Shown: positions 23,988 to 33,272, numbered from the stretch's first letter. The stretch: DNA of 64,000 bases from Bacillus sp. 1NLA3E (GCF_000242895.2 NC_021171.1:3630001-3694000); one strand, 5' to 3'. Translations and numbers: made by a program. Notes: generated by a model not told the origin, from the letters alone.

Positions 23988-25702
23988 TCCTTAACACCTA
24001 CCATTTCATGGAGCCCCTTCCCAGGTGCGACCATTGGGTATACATTTTCAGTCGGTGAAACTCTGAAATCTAACAGCACTGGTTCAGGGCTGTTAATCAC
24101 CTCAGTTAAGATACGCTCAGCTTCCTCTTCAGTGGAAATCGTATATCCTTTGATTCCATATGCTTCAGCCAACTTTTCAAACTGGGGCTGACCAGGAATT
24201 TTACTGTGAGAATATCTTTCTTCATAAAAGATTTCTTGCCATTGTCGAACCATACCAAGAGATTGATTGTTTAAAATAACAATTTTGATTGGTAAATTCA
24301 ACTCAGAAATGACCATTAATTCTTGTGTGGACATCTGGAATCCACCATCACCACATATCGCTAAAACTTTCGCTTCACGATCAGCAAGCTGAGCTCCAAT
24401 ACTGGCTGGTAGTCCAAACCCCATTGTGCCTAAGCCCCCTGAGGTTACCCATTTATCAGCTTTATTAAATTTATAATATTGAGCTGCCCACATTTGATGC
24501 TGGCCAACGTCGGTTACGACGGTTGCTTCACCCTTTGTTTTTTCATATAACATTTCCATAACTCTTTGTGGCTTCAATTCCTTGCTATTTTCATAGTGGT
24601 ATGGATACTTTTCTTTCCATGTGTTTAAAGTATTCATCCATTCATCATGAACGGGTTTGGTGCCATTTTTCTCAACTAACTGCTTTATTGCTTCTTTTGC
24701 ATCAGCTACAATTGGAATCTCAGTTGGGACATTTTTCCCTATTTCAGCTGGATCAATATCAATATGTGCTACAACTGCGTTTGGAGCAAAGGACTTTAAA
24801 TCCCCGGTTAATCGATCATCAAATCTTGCACCGATATTAATGAGTAAGTCAGATTCATACAAGGCCATATTTGCAGTGTAGCAGCCATGCATACCAGCCA
24901 ATCCAAGGAACAGTGGATGATCTGCAGGAAAACCGCCAAGTCCTAGTAGTGTATGAATAACAGGAATTTGCTGTTGTTCAGCATATTGCTTTAATACTGC
25001 TGAAGCTTTTGAATGCAGGATACCTGCCCCCGCTAAAATGACTGGACGCTTTGCGTTACTTACTGCTTCAACCAATTTACGGATCTGTAAATAATTTGGT
25101 TGAAGATTGGGTTGGTAGCCGGGAAGGTTAATTTCTTCATCAGCAGGAATTTCCCCAACTATTGTTGCAGCAATATCTTTTGGTACATCAATGATGACAG
25201 GTCCCGGTCTGCCACTTGAAGCAATATAGAAAGCTTCTTTTACAATTCTTGGGATATCTTCAGTATTTCGAATTTGATAATTATATTTGGTAATTGGTGT
25301 AGTGATACCTAAAATATCAGCCTCTTGGAAAGCGTCAGTGCCAATAACACCGGTTGCTACTTGACCTGTAAAAACTACGAGTGGCAAGGAATCTAAAAAT
25401 GCATCTGCCAATCCTGTAACAATATTTGTTGCCCCCGGTCCAGATGTGGCAATCACAACACCTGGTTTACCGGTAATACGTGCGTATCCTTCAGCTGCGT
25501 GAATTCCTCCCTGTTCATGCCTAGGTAAAATATGGAGAATATTTGCATCATACAGCTTGTCATAAATCGGAAGGACTGCACCGCCAGGATATCCGAAAAT
25601 CACATCGACATTTTCCTTTTTTAACGCTTCTAGCATTAGGTCTGCACCAGTTAACGCCTTTTTGATCGCCTTCGTTTCTTTAAAGGCAGCTCCTTGCAAC
25701 AT
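23984..25702 (-). CDS. ilvB: Acetolactate synthase large (catalytic) subunit
   Basis: ThDP-dependent synthesis of acetolactate/acetohydroxybutyrate. The catalytic glutamate region is [13 protein letters not shown]...[16 protein letters not shown]; the ThDP-binding motif is [13 protein letters not shown]...NNQSLGMV; the FAD region lies between. The ATG at 25702 ([15 protein letters not shown], 572 residues) has AGGAGGT seven bases upstream; 19 upstream codons in frame lie within the T-box terminator and are not coding. First gene of ilvBHC-leuABCD. Confidence 0.97.
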   Translation of the reverse strand: MLQGAAFKETKAIKKALTGADLMLEALKKENVDVIFGYPGGAVLPIYDKLYDANILHILPRHEQGGIHAAEGYARITGKPGVVIATSGPGATNIVTGLADAFLDSLPLVVFTGQVATGVIGTDAFQEADILGITTPITKYNYQIRNTEDIPRIVKEAFYIASSGRPGPVIIDVPKDIAATIVGEIPADEEINLPGYQPNLQPNYLQIRKLVEAVSNAKRPVILAGAGILHSKASAVLKQYAEQQQIPVIHTLLGLGGFPADHPLFLGLAGMHGCYTANMALYESDLLINIGARFDDRLTGDLKSFAPNAVVAHIDIDPAEIGKNVPTEIPIVADAKEAIKQLVEKNGTKPVHDEWMNTLNTWKEKYPYHYENSKELKPQRVMEMLYEKTKGEATVVTDVGQHQMWAAQYYKFNKADKWVTSGGLGTMGFGLPASIGAQLADREAKVLAICGDGGFQMSTQELMVISELNLPIKIVILNNQSLGMVRQWQEIFYEERYSHSKIPGQPQFEKLAEAYGIKGYTISTEEEAERILTEVINSPEPVLLDFRVSPTENVYPMVAPGKGLHEMVGVKE

Positions 25703-25739
25703 CGTGAGTTGACCTCCTCTTTTAATCCCATTTTTTTTC

Positions 25740-26174
25740 AATATAAAAAGCCCTCCCATCCCCCTCGACTCGCCTACTACTTCTAGGCATAGGGATGAAA
25801 AGGCTTTGCAACCTGTTCCACGGTACCACCCTTGTTCACGCTTTTCTAGCGTGCTCTCATGAACTACATTCTGTTCCTTTTTTAGTAACGAGTGTGTGTA
25901 AACACCCGACCACCCCTACTTGATTTCTCTTTCAGGCTGATACTCAGAGGTGAGTTCATTTTATGCGGGATCACCGGTTCTCAGCTTATCCGGCTCTCTG
26001 TTAACCCCTATTTCATAAAATTACTTATCCTCTTCATCGTTTTTTCATATTCAGATAGAATGAATAAAAACAATTGAAGCTAATTAATCAAAGATTCAGA
26101 AAATATAATGTAGAATTTCCCTATATACATGTCTTTATTTTTCTAGGATTTAAAATATTTTGTTTATATATTTG
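25740..26174 (-). ncRNA. Leucine T-box leader of ilv-leu operon
   Basis: On the minus strand the leader has the stem I AGAGAGCC bulge, a specifier loop GAA-CTC-ACC (CTC at 25952-25954, leucine), and the T-box AAGGGTGGTACC (complement of 25822-25833) followed by GTGGAAC. The terminator AAAGCCTTTTCATCCC...GGGATGGGAGGGCTTTTT lies at about 25745-25805. Uncharged tRNA(Leu) should stabilise the antiterminator. Alignment with the pheS leader, which has TTC at the same place, supports the specifier assignment. Confidence 0.95.
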
Positions 26175-26180
26175 AGGATT

Positions 26181-26209
26181 ATCTTACGCCCAATTCAAGC
26201 CTTCGTCAA
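26181..26209 (-). promoter_or_regulatory. SigA promoter of the ilv-leu operon
   Basis: Minus strand TTGACG, 17 bp, TAAGAT. The predicted start of transcription is near 26174, giving a 470-base leader. Confidence 0.8.
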
Positions 26210-26222
26210 CACCATTTTTAGT

Positions 26223-26237
26223 AATTATTTGATAATT
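26223..26237. promoter_or_regulatory. CodY-like box
   Basis: AATTATTTGATAATT agrees at 12 of 15 positions with the CodY consensus AATTTTCWGAAAATT read on the minus strand. It lies about 14 bp upstream of the -35, a place where bound CodY could repress. Confidence 0.45.
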
Positions 26238-26255
26238 ATAATAAGTTACGTCAAT

Positions 26256-26269
26256 TGAATCCGCTTACA
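26256..26269 (-). promoter_or_regulatory. cre box (CcpA site) upstream of ilvB promoter
   Basis: TGTAAGCGGATTCA on the minus strand matches the cre consensus TGWAANCGNTNWCA with one mismatch. Its centre is about 88 bp upstream of the predicted transcription start, in line with the activating cre of B. subtilis ilvB. Confidence 0.7.
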
Positions 26270-26284
26270 TTGTTGATATATTCA

Positions 26285-26606
26285 CATTCACACAATTTTA
26301 AAAAAGTTTGATTTTTTTTATTCTTCCATTTATTAATAGGGATTTTTTCCTATTTACAATGAAATTTTACCAAAAAAATGGAGTTAACAAATCAACAAGA
26401 GGATCACAGCTTAAAGGTTCAACAGTGATCGTTCAGGCTTCAAAATGGAGGGATTTTGCAAAAAATTAGATTGAGCTCCTTATTGGAACGATAAGTTATG
26501 TTTTATTATATAGAAGAAACACGTTTTTTATGTCAGATTTTCTCACATGGGAAACAGGCAAGGAATTTTTCCTAAAACCACAAAAAAATACCATGTCAAT
26601 ATAAAG
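26285..26606. other. Intergenic DNA between the ilv control region and the IS
   Basis: About 320 bp, AT-rich. I see no gene, RNA or clear terminator, apart from the inverted flank next to the IS end (26581-26606). Confidence 0.5.
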
Positions 26607-26638
26607 TGTACCCTTTGTAAAGGACATTTTTAAAAAGC

Positions 26639-27517
26639 CTAGGCAGTTTTAAGAAGATGATCTCTGTATTGAACAGGGGTCATCTTTTTTAAATTCCATT
26701 GGTATCTATAGTGATTGTAGTAAATCATATATTGCTTAATTTCTTTTCTTAATTCTTCTAGATTTGTACATGCTTTAATAGTGGCCTCATCCTTTAGATG
26801 GCCAAAGAAAGATTCTTGAGGAGCGTTATCCCAACAGTTTCCTCTTCTTGACATAGACTGGCGTAATCCCAATTTTTTTACCATCTTTTGAAAGTCAGGG
26901 TGCGTGTAATGAACGCCTTGGTCTGAGTGTATTAAAGCGTCCTTAGCTTTCTTGAAATTCTTGTTTCTCTTTAGTTTTAGGAGGGTGTCTGTAGCTAAGT
27001 CAATGGTCATCCGATCTAATACATGATAGGCTAGGATTTCACCAGTTGATCCGTCTTTAATGGCCGATAAGTAAGCTCTAAGCCCCTTGCCAAAATGAAG
27101 ATACGTAATATCTGTTAAGAGGACCTTTCCTGGAACCCCTTGCTTAAATTTTCTATTTAGGAGATTTGGGGCAACACGATGTTCCTGTGTAGCTTTCATC
27201 ATTCGTTTATATGGATTTGCCTTTCTTATAGGGCATATAATGCTGAACTTTTTCATGATTCGTCGTATACGCTTTAAATTGTAGACAACATTAAATTGAC
27301 CCGCCAATGTCATTTTGATTTGGCGTGCCCCTTTCTTACGATTTTTGAAGTGAAATGCTTTTAAGATGATTTCCTTCACTTCTTCATCCTGTTCATTTTT
27401 TCTCTTTCTTTGCTCTTGTGACTTTTGGGAGAAGTAATTATAGTAACCACTTCTTGATACACCTGATATATCACATAAATAACTCACCATATGTTTTAAT
27501 CGATATTTTTCAATCAC
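26639..27517 (-). CDS. IS3-family transposase OrfB (DDE integrase domain)
   Basis: 292 residues as a closed frame, beginning at a GTG; in vivo probably made mainly as an OrfAB fusion. It has an HTH_21-type N-terminal part (KKGARQIKMTL, NLKRIRRIMKKF) and an rve/DDE domain with D in LLTDITYLHF, D in ALIHSDQGVHY and E in NAPQESFFGHLK, the spacing of IS3 enzymes. Intact, no stop codons. Confidence 0.93.
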   Translation of the reverse strand: MIEKYRLKHMVSYLCDISGVSRSGYYNYFSQKSQEQRKRKNEQDEEVKEIILKAFHFKNRKKGARQIKMTLAGQFNVVYNLKRIRRIMKKFSIICPIRKANPYKRMMKATQEHRVAPNLLNRKFKQGVPGKVLLTDITYLHFGKGLRAYLSAIKDGSTGEILAYHVLDRMTIDLATDTLLKLKRNKNFKKAKDALIHSDQGVHYTHPDFQKMVKKLGLRQSMSRRGNCWDNAPQESFFGHLKDEATIKACTNLEELRKEIKQYMIYYNHYRYQWNLKKMTPVQYRDHLLKTA

Positions 27518-27555
27518 TGAACGTATTAGAAGATACTTTTGGAAAGAAGGGAGAA

Positions 27556-27978
27556 CTACTTCTTCTTCATCCTCTTTCCTGCCAAACGAATCTTTTTTAA
27601 GAGTTCGTTTTCTGCCCTTAATAAATTATTTTGAGCTTCCAATCTTACGTATTTCTCCTCTATGCTAAGTTCTCTTTCACTAGGTCTTCCTGAGTTCCCT
27701 TTTCTGGTATCTCGTAACCCAGATACCCCATTTTGACGATAGTTAGCACGCCATCTCTTTCCCGATCCTCTAACTCGATCCATACCAATAATATCTATAT
27801 CGAACCCACATTCCTCAAATATTTCCCTTGGTTGCTTTCCATTTTCGTTTTCTGCGATAAAAATATGTTTAAACTCCTCAGTATAAGTGATTCCCTTTGA
27901 ACTTACAGATTTAACGTAATTATTAGCTGATAGTAGCTTTATCTCTTTCTCTGTAAAAATCCTTTTACTCATAACCAT
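27556..27978 (-). CDS. IS150-like OrfA (helix-turn-helix DNA-binding protein)
   Basis: 140 residues with two helix-turn-helix segments (TEEFKHIFIAENENGKQPRE and the KRWRANYRQNGVSGL part) and a C-terminal leucine-zipper-like helix (LEAQNNLLRAENELLKKI). The last codons include TTA-AAA-AAG, a slippery A-AAA-AAG at 27592-27598; a -1 slip there reads DSFGRKEDEEE... without a stop into orfB. Confidence 0.92.
   Translation of the reverse strand: MVMSKRIFTEKEIKLLSANNYVKSVSSKGITYTEEFKHIFIAENENGKQPREIFEECGFDIDIIGMDRVRGSGKRWRANYRQNGVSGLRDTRKGNSGRPSERELSIEEKYVRLEAQNNLLRAENELLKKIRLAGKRMKKK
27592..27598 (-). promoter_or_regulatory. Programmed -1 frameshift site of the IS
   Basis: A-AAA-AAG in the correct phase of orfA. 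After a -1 slip the new frame is open through to the orfB domain. Confidence 0.85.
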
Positions 27979-28031
27979 TCTCCAGTCCCATGTTGTATTT
28001 CTCTAGTTGTGTTTCTTAATTATACAAAAAA

Positions 28032-28077
28032 GTACCCTATAGGTAGACTTTTTTTAAGTGTCTACTCTATAGGGTAC
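28032..28077. repeat. Hairpin at the right end of the IS
   Basis: GTACCCTATAGGTAGAC and GTCTACTCTATAGGGTAC are inverted repeats around a T-rich loop. The distal arm is the terminal inverted repeat itself, so the end of the IS carries a second, inward copy of its own tip. Confidence 0.75.
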
Positions 28078-28108
28078 ATTTTAATATGACATGGCATTTT
28101 TTTATTAG

Positions 28109-28182
<74 letters not shown>

Positions 28183-28253
28183 ATTGTTATAATAAGGACA
28201 TTTCTTATTATATTAGTCTAACAAGAAAATGTCAACACTTATCGAAAACTTAT

Positions 28254-28281
28254 TTAGAGGAAAGACGAATTTTCTTTCCTC
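28254..28281. terminator. Possible terminator after ysnB
   Basis: AGAGGAAAGA and TCTTTCCTCT form a 10-bp stem 16 bp past the ysnB stop. T runs are weak on both strands. Confidence 0.45.
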
Positions 28282-28296
28282 TATATTATAGGATAA

Positions 28297-28821
28297 TTAC
28301 TTCTGAATGGAAAGCGGAAATTGCTGTCGTAATTCAGGAATCTCACCCTTTTGTATATCATATACACGAACATCTGCAGCTTCCTCCTTCAATTCAAGTA
28401 GACAATAGGTACGTTCCTTTCTTCCCCTTGGCAGCCTTATACTCCCCGGATTGATAAATAGGATTCCGTCAATTAACTCCATACCGAGCTGATGCGAATG
28501 ACCAAAGCAAACAATATCGGCATTTAATTCCTCAGCACGATAAAAAAGATTCATCAAAGTCGACTTTACCGCAAAGAGGTGTCCATGTGTCACGAAAATT
28601 TTATGGCCAATTATTTCAACCTCTGCCTCCTCTGGAAACTCTTGACCATAATCGCAATTTCCTCTTACCACCACAAAACCTGACATTTCTGGTTGATCAG
28701 CAGATAGCTCGGAATCGCCACAATGGATCATCAAATCTACCTCTGCCTGGTGCTTCCTTTTTACTGCCTCAAGCTCCTCGGTCCATCGATGACTGTCACT
28801 TACTATTAATATTTTCGTCAT
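28297..28821 (-). CDS. ysnB: Metallophosphoesterase YsnB (YfcE/MJ0936-like)
   Basis: 174-residue calcineurin-like phosphoesterase of the small cytosolic group. Metal-binding motifs: SDSHRW near the N-terminus, HCGDSE, VRGNCD, THGH and GHSHQLG. The physiological substrate is unknown; relatives hydrolyse phosphodiesters in vitro. Its ATG overlaps the rdgB stop by four bases. Order rph-rdgB-ysnB is conserved in Bacillaceae. Confidence 0.92.
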   Translation of the reverse strand: MTKILIVSDSHRWTEELEAVKRKHQAEVDLMIHCGDSELSADQPEMSGFVVVRGNCDYGQEFPEEAEVEIIGHKIFVTHGHLFAVKSTLMNLFYRAEELNADIVCFGHSHQLGMELIDGILFINPGSIRLPRGRKERTYCLLELKEEAADVRVYDIQKGEIPELRQQFPLSIQK

Positions 28822-29429
28822 TGTTCCGCTTCCTTTGCAAGGAAAAAATCAATCTGCTCGTCCAGCTTTTTTAGGGCATTTGCCCGATGGCTTATTCGAT
28901 TTTTTTCCTCAGCAGATAATTCTGCCATTGAGCGGTTTTCTTCAAGTGAAAAAAAGATCGGATCATATCCGAAACCATTTGTTCCCTTACGCTCATGCAA
29001 TATTTTACCTTCACACGTTCCAAAAAACGTAAACGCTTCCTGACCCGGAATAGCAACAGCTAATGCACAATAAAAATGGGCTGTTCTCTTCTGATCAGGA
29101 ATCTCTATTAATTCTTTTAGTACTTTATCAATATTGGCTTCATCATTCTTTTCTTCCCCTGCATAACGAGCAGAATAAATCCCTGGTTTTCCAGCTAAAG
29201 CATCGACAACAAGCCCAGAATCATCAGCAATCGCCATCTTTCCTAATGCCTGGGATATTGCTTCCGCCTTGAGAATGGCATTCTCCTCAAATGTCGCTCC
29301 GGTTTCCTCAACATCTTTCAACTCTGGAAAATCTAGAAGTGTCAGCACTTTATATCCTCGTGGTGCAAACATCTGCTCAAATTCTTTCGCTTTCCCCTTA
29401 TTTTGTGTCGCAATAATAATCTCGTTCAA
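28818..29429 (-). CDS. rdgB: XTP/dITP pyrophosphatase (RdgB/HAM1 family)
   Basis: Removes non-canonical purine nucleotides (ITP, dITP, XTP) from the pool. The N-terminal IIATQNKGKAKEFEQMF, central ADDSGLVVDALAGKPGIYSAR and C-terminal GFGYDPIFF and ISHRANAL motifs are all present. 203 residues. Called ysnA in B. subtilis. 56 bp downstream of rph. Confidence 0.96.
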   Translation of the reverse strand: MNEIIIATQNKGKAKEFEQMFAPRGYKVLTLLDFPELKDVEETGATFEENAILKAEAISQALGKMAIADDSGLVVDALAGKPGIYSARYAGEEKNDEANIDKVLKELIEIPDQKRTAHFYCALAVAIPGQEAFTFFGTCEGKILHERKGTNGFGYDPIFFSLEENRSMAELSAEEKNRISHRANALKKLDEQIDFFLAKEAEQ

Positions 29430-29485
29430 TTTATATCTCCCCTGTGAAGTGAAATATTGTAAACCCCATATTCATGTTTTCTCAT

Positions 29486-30229
29486 CTATTTTTCGATACT
29501 CTTAACAATACTTTCTCCGAGAGCTGCCTTTTGAGCCTCAAAAAGTTCAGTCACACCACTTTGAGCTACTTCTAATAGCTCATGAAGTTGCTTATAAGTA
29601 AAGGTAGACTCTTCACCTGTTCCTTGCAATTCTACAAATTCGCCTTTACCTGTCATGACGACGTTCATATCGACGAAGGCCTTTGAATCCTCTATGTAAT
29701 TTAAATCTAAAATTACTTTTCCATCAGATAAGACACCTACACTTGTCGCTGCTAGGAAGTCTGTAATTGGAAATTTTGAAATTCTTTTTTCCTGATGTAA
29801 TTTACTCACTGCTAGGGTCATGGCCACAAATGCCCCGGTAATAGAAGCTGTCCGCGTTCCTCCATCTGCTTGGATCACATCGCAATCTATCCAGATCGTT
29901 TTTTCTCCTAAGGCTTCCAAATTAACGACTGCCCTTAATGCCCGTCCAATTAAACGCTGTATTTCCATTGTTCTTCCCGTTACTTTTCCTTTTGAAGATT
30001 CTCGGATGTTCCGCTGTTCTGTTGCCCGGGGGAGCATAGAATATTCGGCAGTAATCCACCCTTTCCCAGTTCCTCTCATAAAGTGTGGAACTCGATCTTC
30101 CACGCTGGCATTACAAATTACTTTTGTATCACCCACAGAAATCAATACTGATCCTTCTGGATGCTTTAAATAGTTTGATTCAATCATTACTGGTCTAAGC
30201 TGATTATTTTCCCGTCCATCAAAACGCAC
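29486..30229 (-). CDS. rph: Ribonuclease PH
   Basis: Phosphorolytic 3'-5' exoribonuclease that trims tRNA 3' ends. 247 residues. Visible: [14 protein letters not shown] start, the [19 protein letters not shown] stretch, the phosphate-site [15 protein letters not shown], and [23 protein letters not shown] lies upstream of the ATG. First gene of rph-rdgB-ysnB. Confidence 0.97.
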   Translation of the reverse strand: MRFDGRENNQLRPVMIESNYLKHPEGSVLISVGDTKVICNASVEDRVPHFMRGTGKGWITAEYSMLPRATEQRNIRESSKGKVTGRTMEIQRLIGRALRAVVNLEALGEKTIWIDCDVIQADGGTRTASITGAFVAMTLAVSKLHQEKRISKFPITDFLAATSVGVLSDGKVILDLNYIEDSKAFVDMNVVMTGKGEFVELQGTGEESTFTYKQLHELLEVAQSGVTELFEAQKAALGESIVKSIEK

Positions 30230-30296
30230 TTTTTTTCCTCCTTTTATTACAAATATCTTTTATTATATTTCAAATCATCCCGTCATTCTCATTAAA

Positions 30297-30327
30297 GAAG
30301 AGGTGGCAAAAGTTGCCAACCTCTTTT
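30297..30327 (-). terminator. Terminator after gerM
   Basis: Minus strand AAAAGAGGTTGGCAA, loop, TTGCCACCTCTT then CTTT; 12-bp stem. The plus strand has a better T run, so it may be bidirectional. Confidence 0.75.
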
Positions 30328-30361
30328 ATCTTTTATTATATAGTATAACAAAAATTAATTT

Positions 30362-31435
30362 TTAAAAACTACCTGTATTTACTTTTTCAGGACGAGTGAC
30401 TGGGGCAGAAAGTTTTTTACCTTGCTCATCTACTAACTCAGCCTTACCATTTACAAGAATGGAAACACTCTCAATCCCCTTTTGTTCGGTTAATGAAAGA
30501 ACAAGGGCATTTAATAAATGTTCAGATACAATTTTTTCTTTGAAGCTTCCATAAATAGATTTATTAAAGTTTAATGTTACCTTCCCGTTTTCAATCTTTG
30601 GTTTATCGAGAAGTTTTACACCTGAAACAAAATCGGTTGCAAGACTAGAGGCATAATTGGGTCCATCCACCAATTCATTTATGGCTGCTTCAATATTATC
30701 CTTCACTTTGTTATCCACTCTACGAGTAACAGGGACATAGTAATAAGATCCTTCTTCCCCACCAATATAATATACGGTCACAGCCTTTGTATTCGCAATA
30801 TCTACAACATCCTTTGTATCTAGGTTAATACCGTCTGCTCTGCTCAACCCGTTGTTGATTGGCGTCCCTTTAACAGGCATTTTGGTTAATTCTTTTCCAT
30901 TCATTTGAAGTTTAACTGACTTTACTGAATCAAATTGGGTCAACGTCCAGGTGATTGCCTGAAGAATTTTCAACTCTTCATCTGCCTTATAGTTTTTAAA
31001 TTCCTTAGAAAAATCAACTGTCGCAACACCATCTTTAATATCAACAGATGGCTGAGTATCAGCTGGAATCACGGCTTGAAATCCGTTTGGTAGCATTTCA
31101 GATACCGGTCCGTCTTTAACCAAAAATTCAATCGCTTGTTTTGCAATTCCAGTCGTTTTCGGAAGTGCTAATGTTTGAGGAACAACATAGCCCTCTTTAT
31201 CTACTAAGTATAGCTCTGTCATCACGTTTTTATCTTCCTCTTTCTTGACCTCAGTTGACTGCTTCTTTGTTGTACTGGCTTCCTTAGAACTTGCCTTATC
31301 ACTACTTTCATAAGTTACGTTTTGGGGAGGATCAATTTTTTTTGTTGCCTCACCACCTAACAGACCGCAACCTGACAAAAGTAAGGAGAATATCAAGACA
31401 GCGGAAAAAAGAATAGATTTTTTATTTAAAGACAC
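30362..31435 (-). CDS. gerM: Spore germination/sporulation lipoprotein GerM
   Basis: 357 residues. A lipoprotein signal peptide is clear: KKS, hydrophobic core, lipobox LLSGC at residues 19-23. After a low-complexity S/K/E linker there are two GerMN domains (about 75-190 and 225-340). In B. subtilis GerM is made in the mother cell and helps localise proteins in the engulfing septum. A candidate SigE promoter lies just upstream (31465-31493). Confidence 0.94.
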   Translation of the reverse strand: MSLNKKSILFSAVLIFSLLLSGCGLLGGEATKKIDPPQNVTYESSDKASSKEASTTKKQSTEVKKEEDKNVMTELYLVDKEGYVVPQTLALPKTTGIAKQAIEFLVKDGPVSEMLPNGFQAVIPADTQPSVDIKDGVATVDFSKEFKNYKADEELKILQAITWTLTQFDSVKSVKLQMNGKELTKMPVKGTPINNGLSRADGINLDTKDVVDIANTKAVTVYYIGGEEGSYYYVPVTRRVDNKVKDNIEAAINELVDGPNYASSLATDFVSGVKLLDKPKIENGKVTLNFNKSIYGSFKEKIVSEHLLNALVLSLTEQKGIESVSILVNGKAELVDEQGKKLSAPVTRPEKVNTGSF

Positions 31436-31464
31436 ATAAATCCCTCCTAAGACAGTTTGTACTA

Positions 31465-31493
31465 CATGTATACGAGCTTTTCACATAATTAGA
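31465..31493 (-). promoter_or_regulatory. Candidate SigE promoter of gerM
   Basis: TCTAATT, 14 bp, TATACATG on the minus strand; agreement with SigE consensus is 5 of 7 and 6 of 8. Tentative, but fits the known mother-cell expression of gerM. Confidence 0.35.
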
Positions 31494-31516
31494 CCGACTT
31501 AGAAAAAATTTAATAT

Positions 31517-31550
31517 AAAAAAAGGTCTGAATCTATGATTCAAACCTTTT
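31517..31550 (-). terminator. Terminator overlapping the end of racE
   Basis: AAAAGGTTTGAATC, loop, GATTCAGACCTTTTTTT on the minus strand. The left arm lies within the last racE codons. Confidence 0.85.
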
Positions 31551-32366
31551 GCCTAATTTAATAGTTTCCACAACGTCAATGGAGGTCTCTAGCCATTCCG
31601 AAGCGATTTTTGCAAAAATCGGGCCAGACCCTGTCGTATAAAACTCATGATGAGGCTCAACCTCATTATCATTCAACATTCCTTTATATGATAGAATGGC
31701 GCTCACCTCACGTGCGGTTTCATCTCCAGAACTAATGACACTAACCCCATTCCCCATGATATTTTTTATAACCGGTTCTAAAAGAGGATAGTGGGTGCAA
31801 CCTAATATTAACGTATCTAGCCCTTCATTTTTTAATGGGTGTAGGGACTCAGCAACAATTTTTTTGGCCACTGGACCAAAGTATTCACCACTTTCGACCA
31901 ATGGCACAAATTTTGGACAGGCTAGGCTCTTCACACTTATCATTTTATTAATCGATTTTAGCGTTTTTTCGTACGCATTGCTTTTAACTGTTCCTTCAGT
32001 CCCAATAACGCCAATTTTATTATTATGAGTATGTTTTAGCGCAGCTCTGGCTCCAGGATTGATTACACCAATAACAGGAATCGGAAGCTCACTCTGAATT
32101 TGCTCTAACACGACAGCTGTTGCTGTATTACAAGCAATGACCAGCATCTTAATATTTTTTCGCAACAAAAAATGGGTCATTTGCCAAGTGAATAGTTGAA
32201 CTTCTTCACTAGACCTAGGCCCATAAGGACATCGCGCGGTGTCCCCTAAATATACTATTTCTTCATACGGGAGCTGTCTCATCACTTCTTTTGCAACGGT
32301 TAAGCCGCCGACTCCTGAATCAATAATGCCAATTGGTGTATTCAAATTTATCGCCTCATTCTTCAC
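31533..32366 (-). CDS. racE: Glutamate racemase
   Basis: Makes D-glutamate for peptidoglycan (and poly-glutamate where present). The two catalytic cysteines are in [10 protein letters not shown] and [10 protein letters not shown]; the start has the [13 protein letters not shown] motif and DTARCPYG. 277 residues. The start is a GTG at 32366 with AAGG upstream, inside the end of ysmB (11-base overlap). Called racE or murI. Confidence 0.96.
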   Translation of the reverse strand: MKNEAINLNTPIGIIDSGVGGLTVAKEVMRQLPYEEIVYLGDTARCPYGPRSSEEVQLFTWQMTHFLLRKNIKMLVIACNTATAVVLEQIQSELPIPVIGVINPGARAALKHTHNNKIGVIGTEGTVKSNAYEKTLKSINKMISVKSLACPKFVPLVESGEYFGPVAKKIVAESLHPLKNEGLDTLILGCTHYPLLEPVIKNIMGNGVSVISSGDETAREVSAILSYKGMLNDNEVEPHHEFYTTGSGPIFAKIASEWLETSIDVVETIKLGKRFES

Positions 32367-32805
32367 GCATACCTTGGTGTAATTTGATTAAACTGTTTTT
32401 CATTTGAAAAACCTCTTCATCTGAAAAATTCTTTAACACGTCTTTTAAATAAAGCTGACGTTTTTTTATTACTTCATCAATAATCCTTGTTCCTTCTTCT
32501 AACAGGTGAATTCGAACAACACGGCGATCTGATGAATCCTTCACTCTAACCACTAGATTATTTTTCTCCATACGGTCTACCAGGTCAGTGGTCGTGCTGC
32601 ATGCTAAGAACATTTTGTTAGAAAGTTCCCCTATTGTCATGTCACCATCTTCAAAAAGCCATTGCAATGCAACAAATTGTGGAGGTGTAATCGTGTAATT
32701 ACTTAGGATTTCTCGTCCCTTTTGTTTTATTATTCCTGATATGTAGCGCAGATCTTTTTCGACCTCAGCGAAAACTTCCTGCTGACCCATCTCATCTACT
32801 TTCAT
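32356..32805 (-). CDS. ysmB: MarR-family transcriptional regulator YsmB
   Basis: About 149 residues with a winged helix typical of MarR proteins: [20 protein letters not shown], recognition helix [16 protein letters not shown], wing [16 protein letters not shown] chose the ATG at 32805 because GGGAG sits nine bases upstream; the frame also opens three codons earlier at an ATG that directly abuts this site. The target genes are unknown. Same position as ysmB in B. subtilis, cotranscribed with racE. Confidence 0.88.
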   Translation of the reverse strand: MKVDEMGQQEVFAEVEKDLRYISGIIKQKGREILSNYTITPPQFVALQWLFEDGDMTIGELSNKMFLACSTTTDLVDRMEKNNLVVRVKDSSDRRVVRIHLLEEGTRIIDEVIKKRQLYLKDVLKNFSDEEVFQMKNSLIKLHQGMREE

Positions 32806-32947
32806 TTCATCCATCTCCCATTTGCACTTTGACGATTCGGACTTTTCCTCTTATTTTCTACCTTTTACAAAAAAATTTCAAGCAACAATAATAGGCAAAT
32901 GGTGAAAATCATCGGCCTATTGTCACTTGATAGATCATAAATATGTT

Positions 32948-32980
32948 AACCGGCCACCTTTACTTACGGGTAGCCGGTCT
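32948..32980 (-). terminator. Terminator after gerE
   Basis: ACCGGCTACCC and GGTGGCCGGT form an imperfect stem just past the gerE stop. The T run is short. Confidence 0.55.
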
Positions 32981-32983
32981 TCA

Positions 32984-33208
32984 TTAAAGTTCTAGCTCTC
33001 CCATACGAAGGAGCTCTACAACAGCTTGCGAGCGCCCCTTTACGCCAAGCTTTTGCATGGCATTCGAAATATGATTTCGAACTGTCTTTTCGCTTATGAA
33101 TAATTCACCAGCAATTTCTTTTGTTGTTTTATCTTGGACTAACAGTTCGAATACTTCTCTTTCTCGTTTGGTGAGTAATGGCTTGTGAGTATATTCTTTC
33201 TCTTTCAA
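32984..33208 (-). CDS. gerE: GerE, LuxR-type regulator of late spore-coat genes
   Basis: 74 residues consisting only of a LuxR/FixJ helix-turn-helix ([20 protein letters not shown], then [20 protein letters not shown]). In B. subtilis it is the last mother-cell regulator in sporulation. The start is a TTG at 33208 with AAGGAGGG at the right distance. A SigK-like promoter is upstream. Confidence 0.97.
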   Translation of the reverse strand: MKEKEYTHKPLLTKREREVFELLVQDKTTKEIAGELFISEKTVRNHISNAMQKLGVKGRSQAVVELLRMGELEL

Positions 33209-33272
33209 GTACTGTAACCCTCCTTGCCTTCGCCAGCTATGAACCGCGGGGTGGGTATATATTTAGTCACCA

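Larger units (their letters stand above)
26607..28078 (-). mobile_element. IS150-like insertion sequence (IS3 family)
   Basis: A 1.47-kb element with ends TGTACCCT...AGGGTACA and two overlapping-phase transposase frames joined by a programmed -1 frameshift. Terminal similarity extends as TGTACCCTTTGTAAAGGACA against TGTACCCTATAGAGTAGACA. I see no target-site duplication. The flanks are inverted complements of each other (see findings). Both ORFs are intact, so it may be active. Confidence 0.9.

Noticed and set aside
25703-25759. N-terminal extension of ilvB
   Set aside because: The codons overlap the T-box terminator; AGGAGGT is placed for the ATG at 25702.
25892-26077. 61-codon plus-strand ORF in the ilvB leader
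   Set aside because: It is antisense to the T-box leader and has no ribosome binding site.
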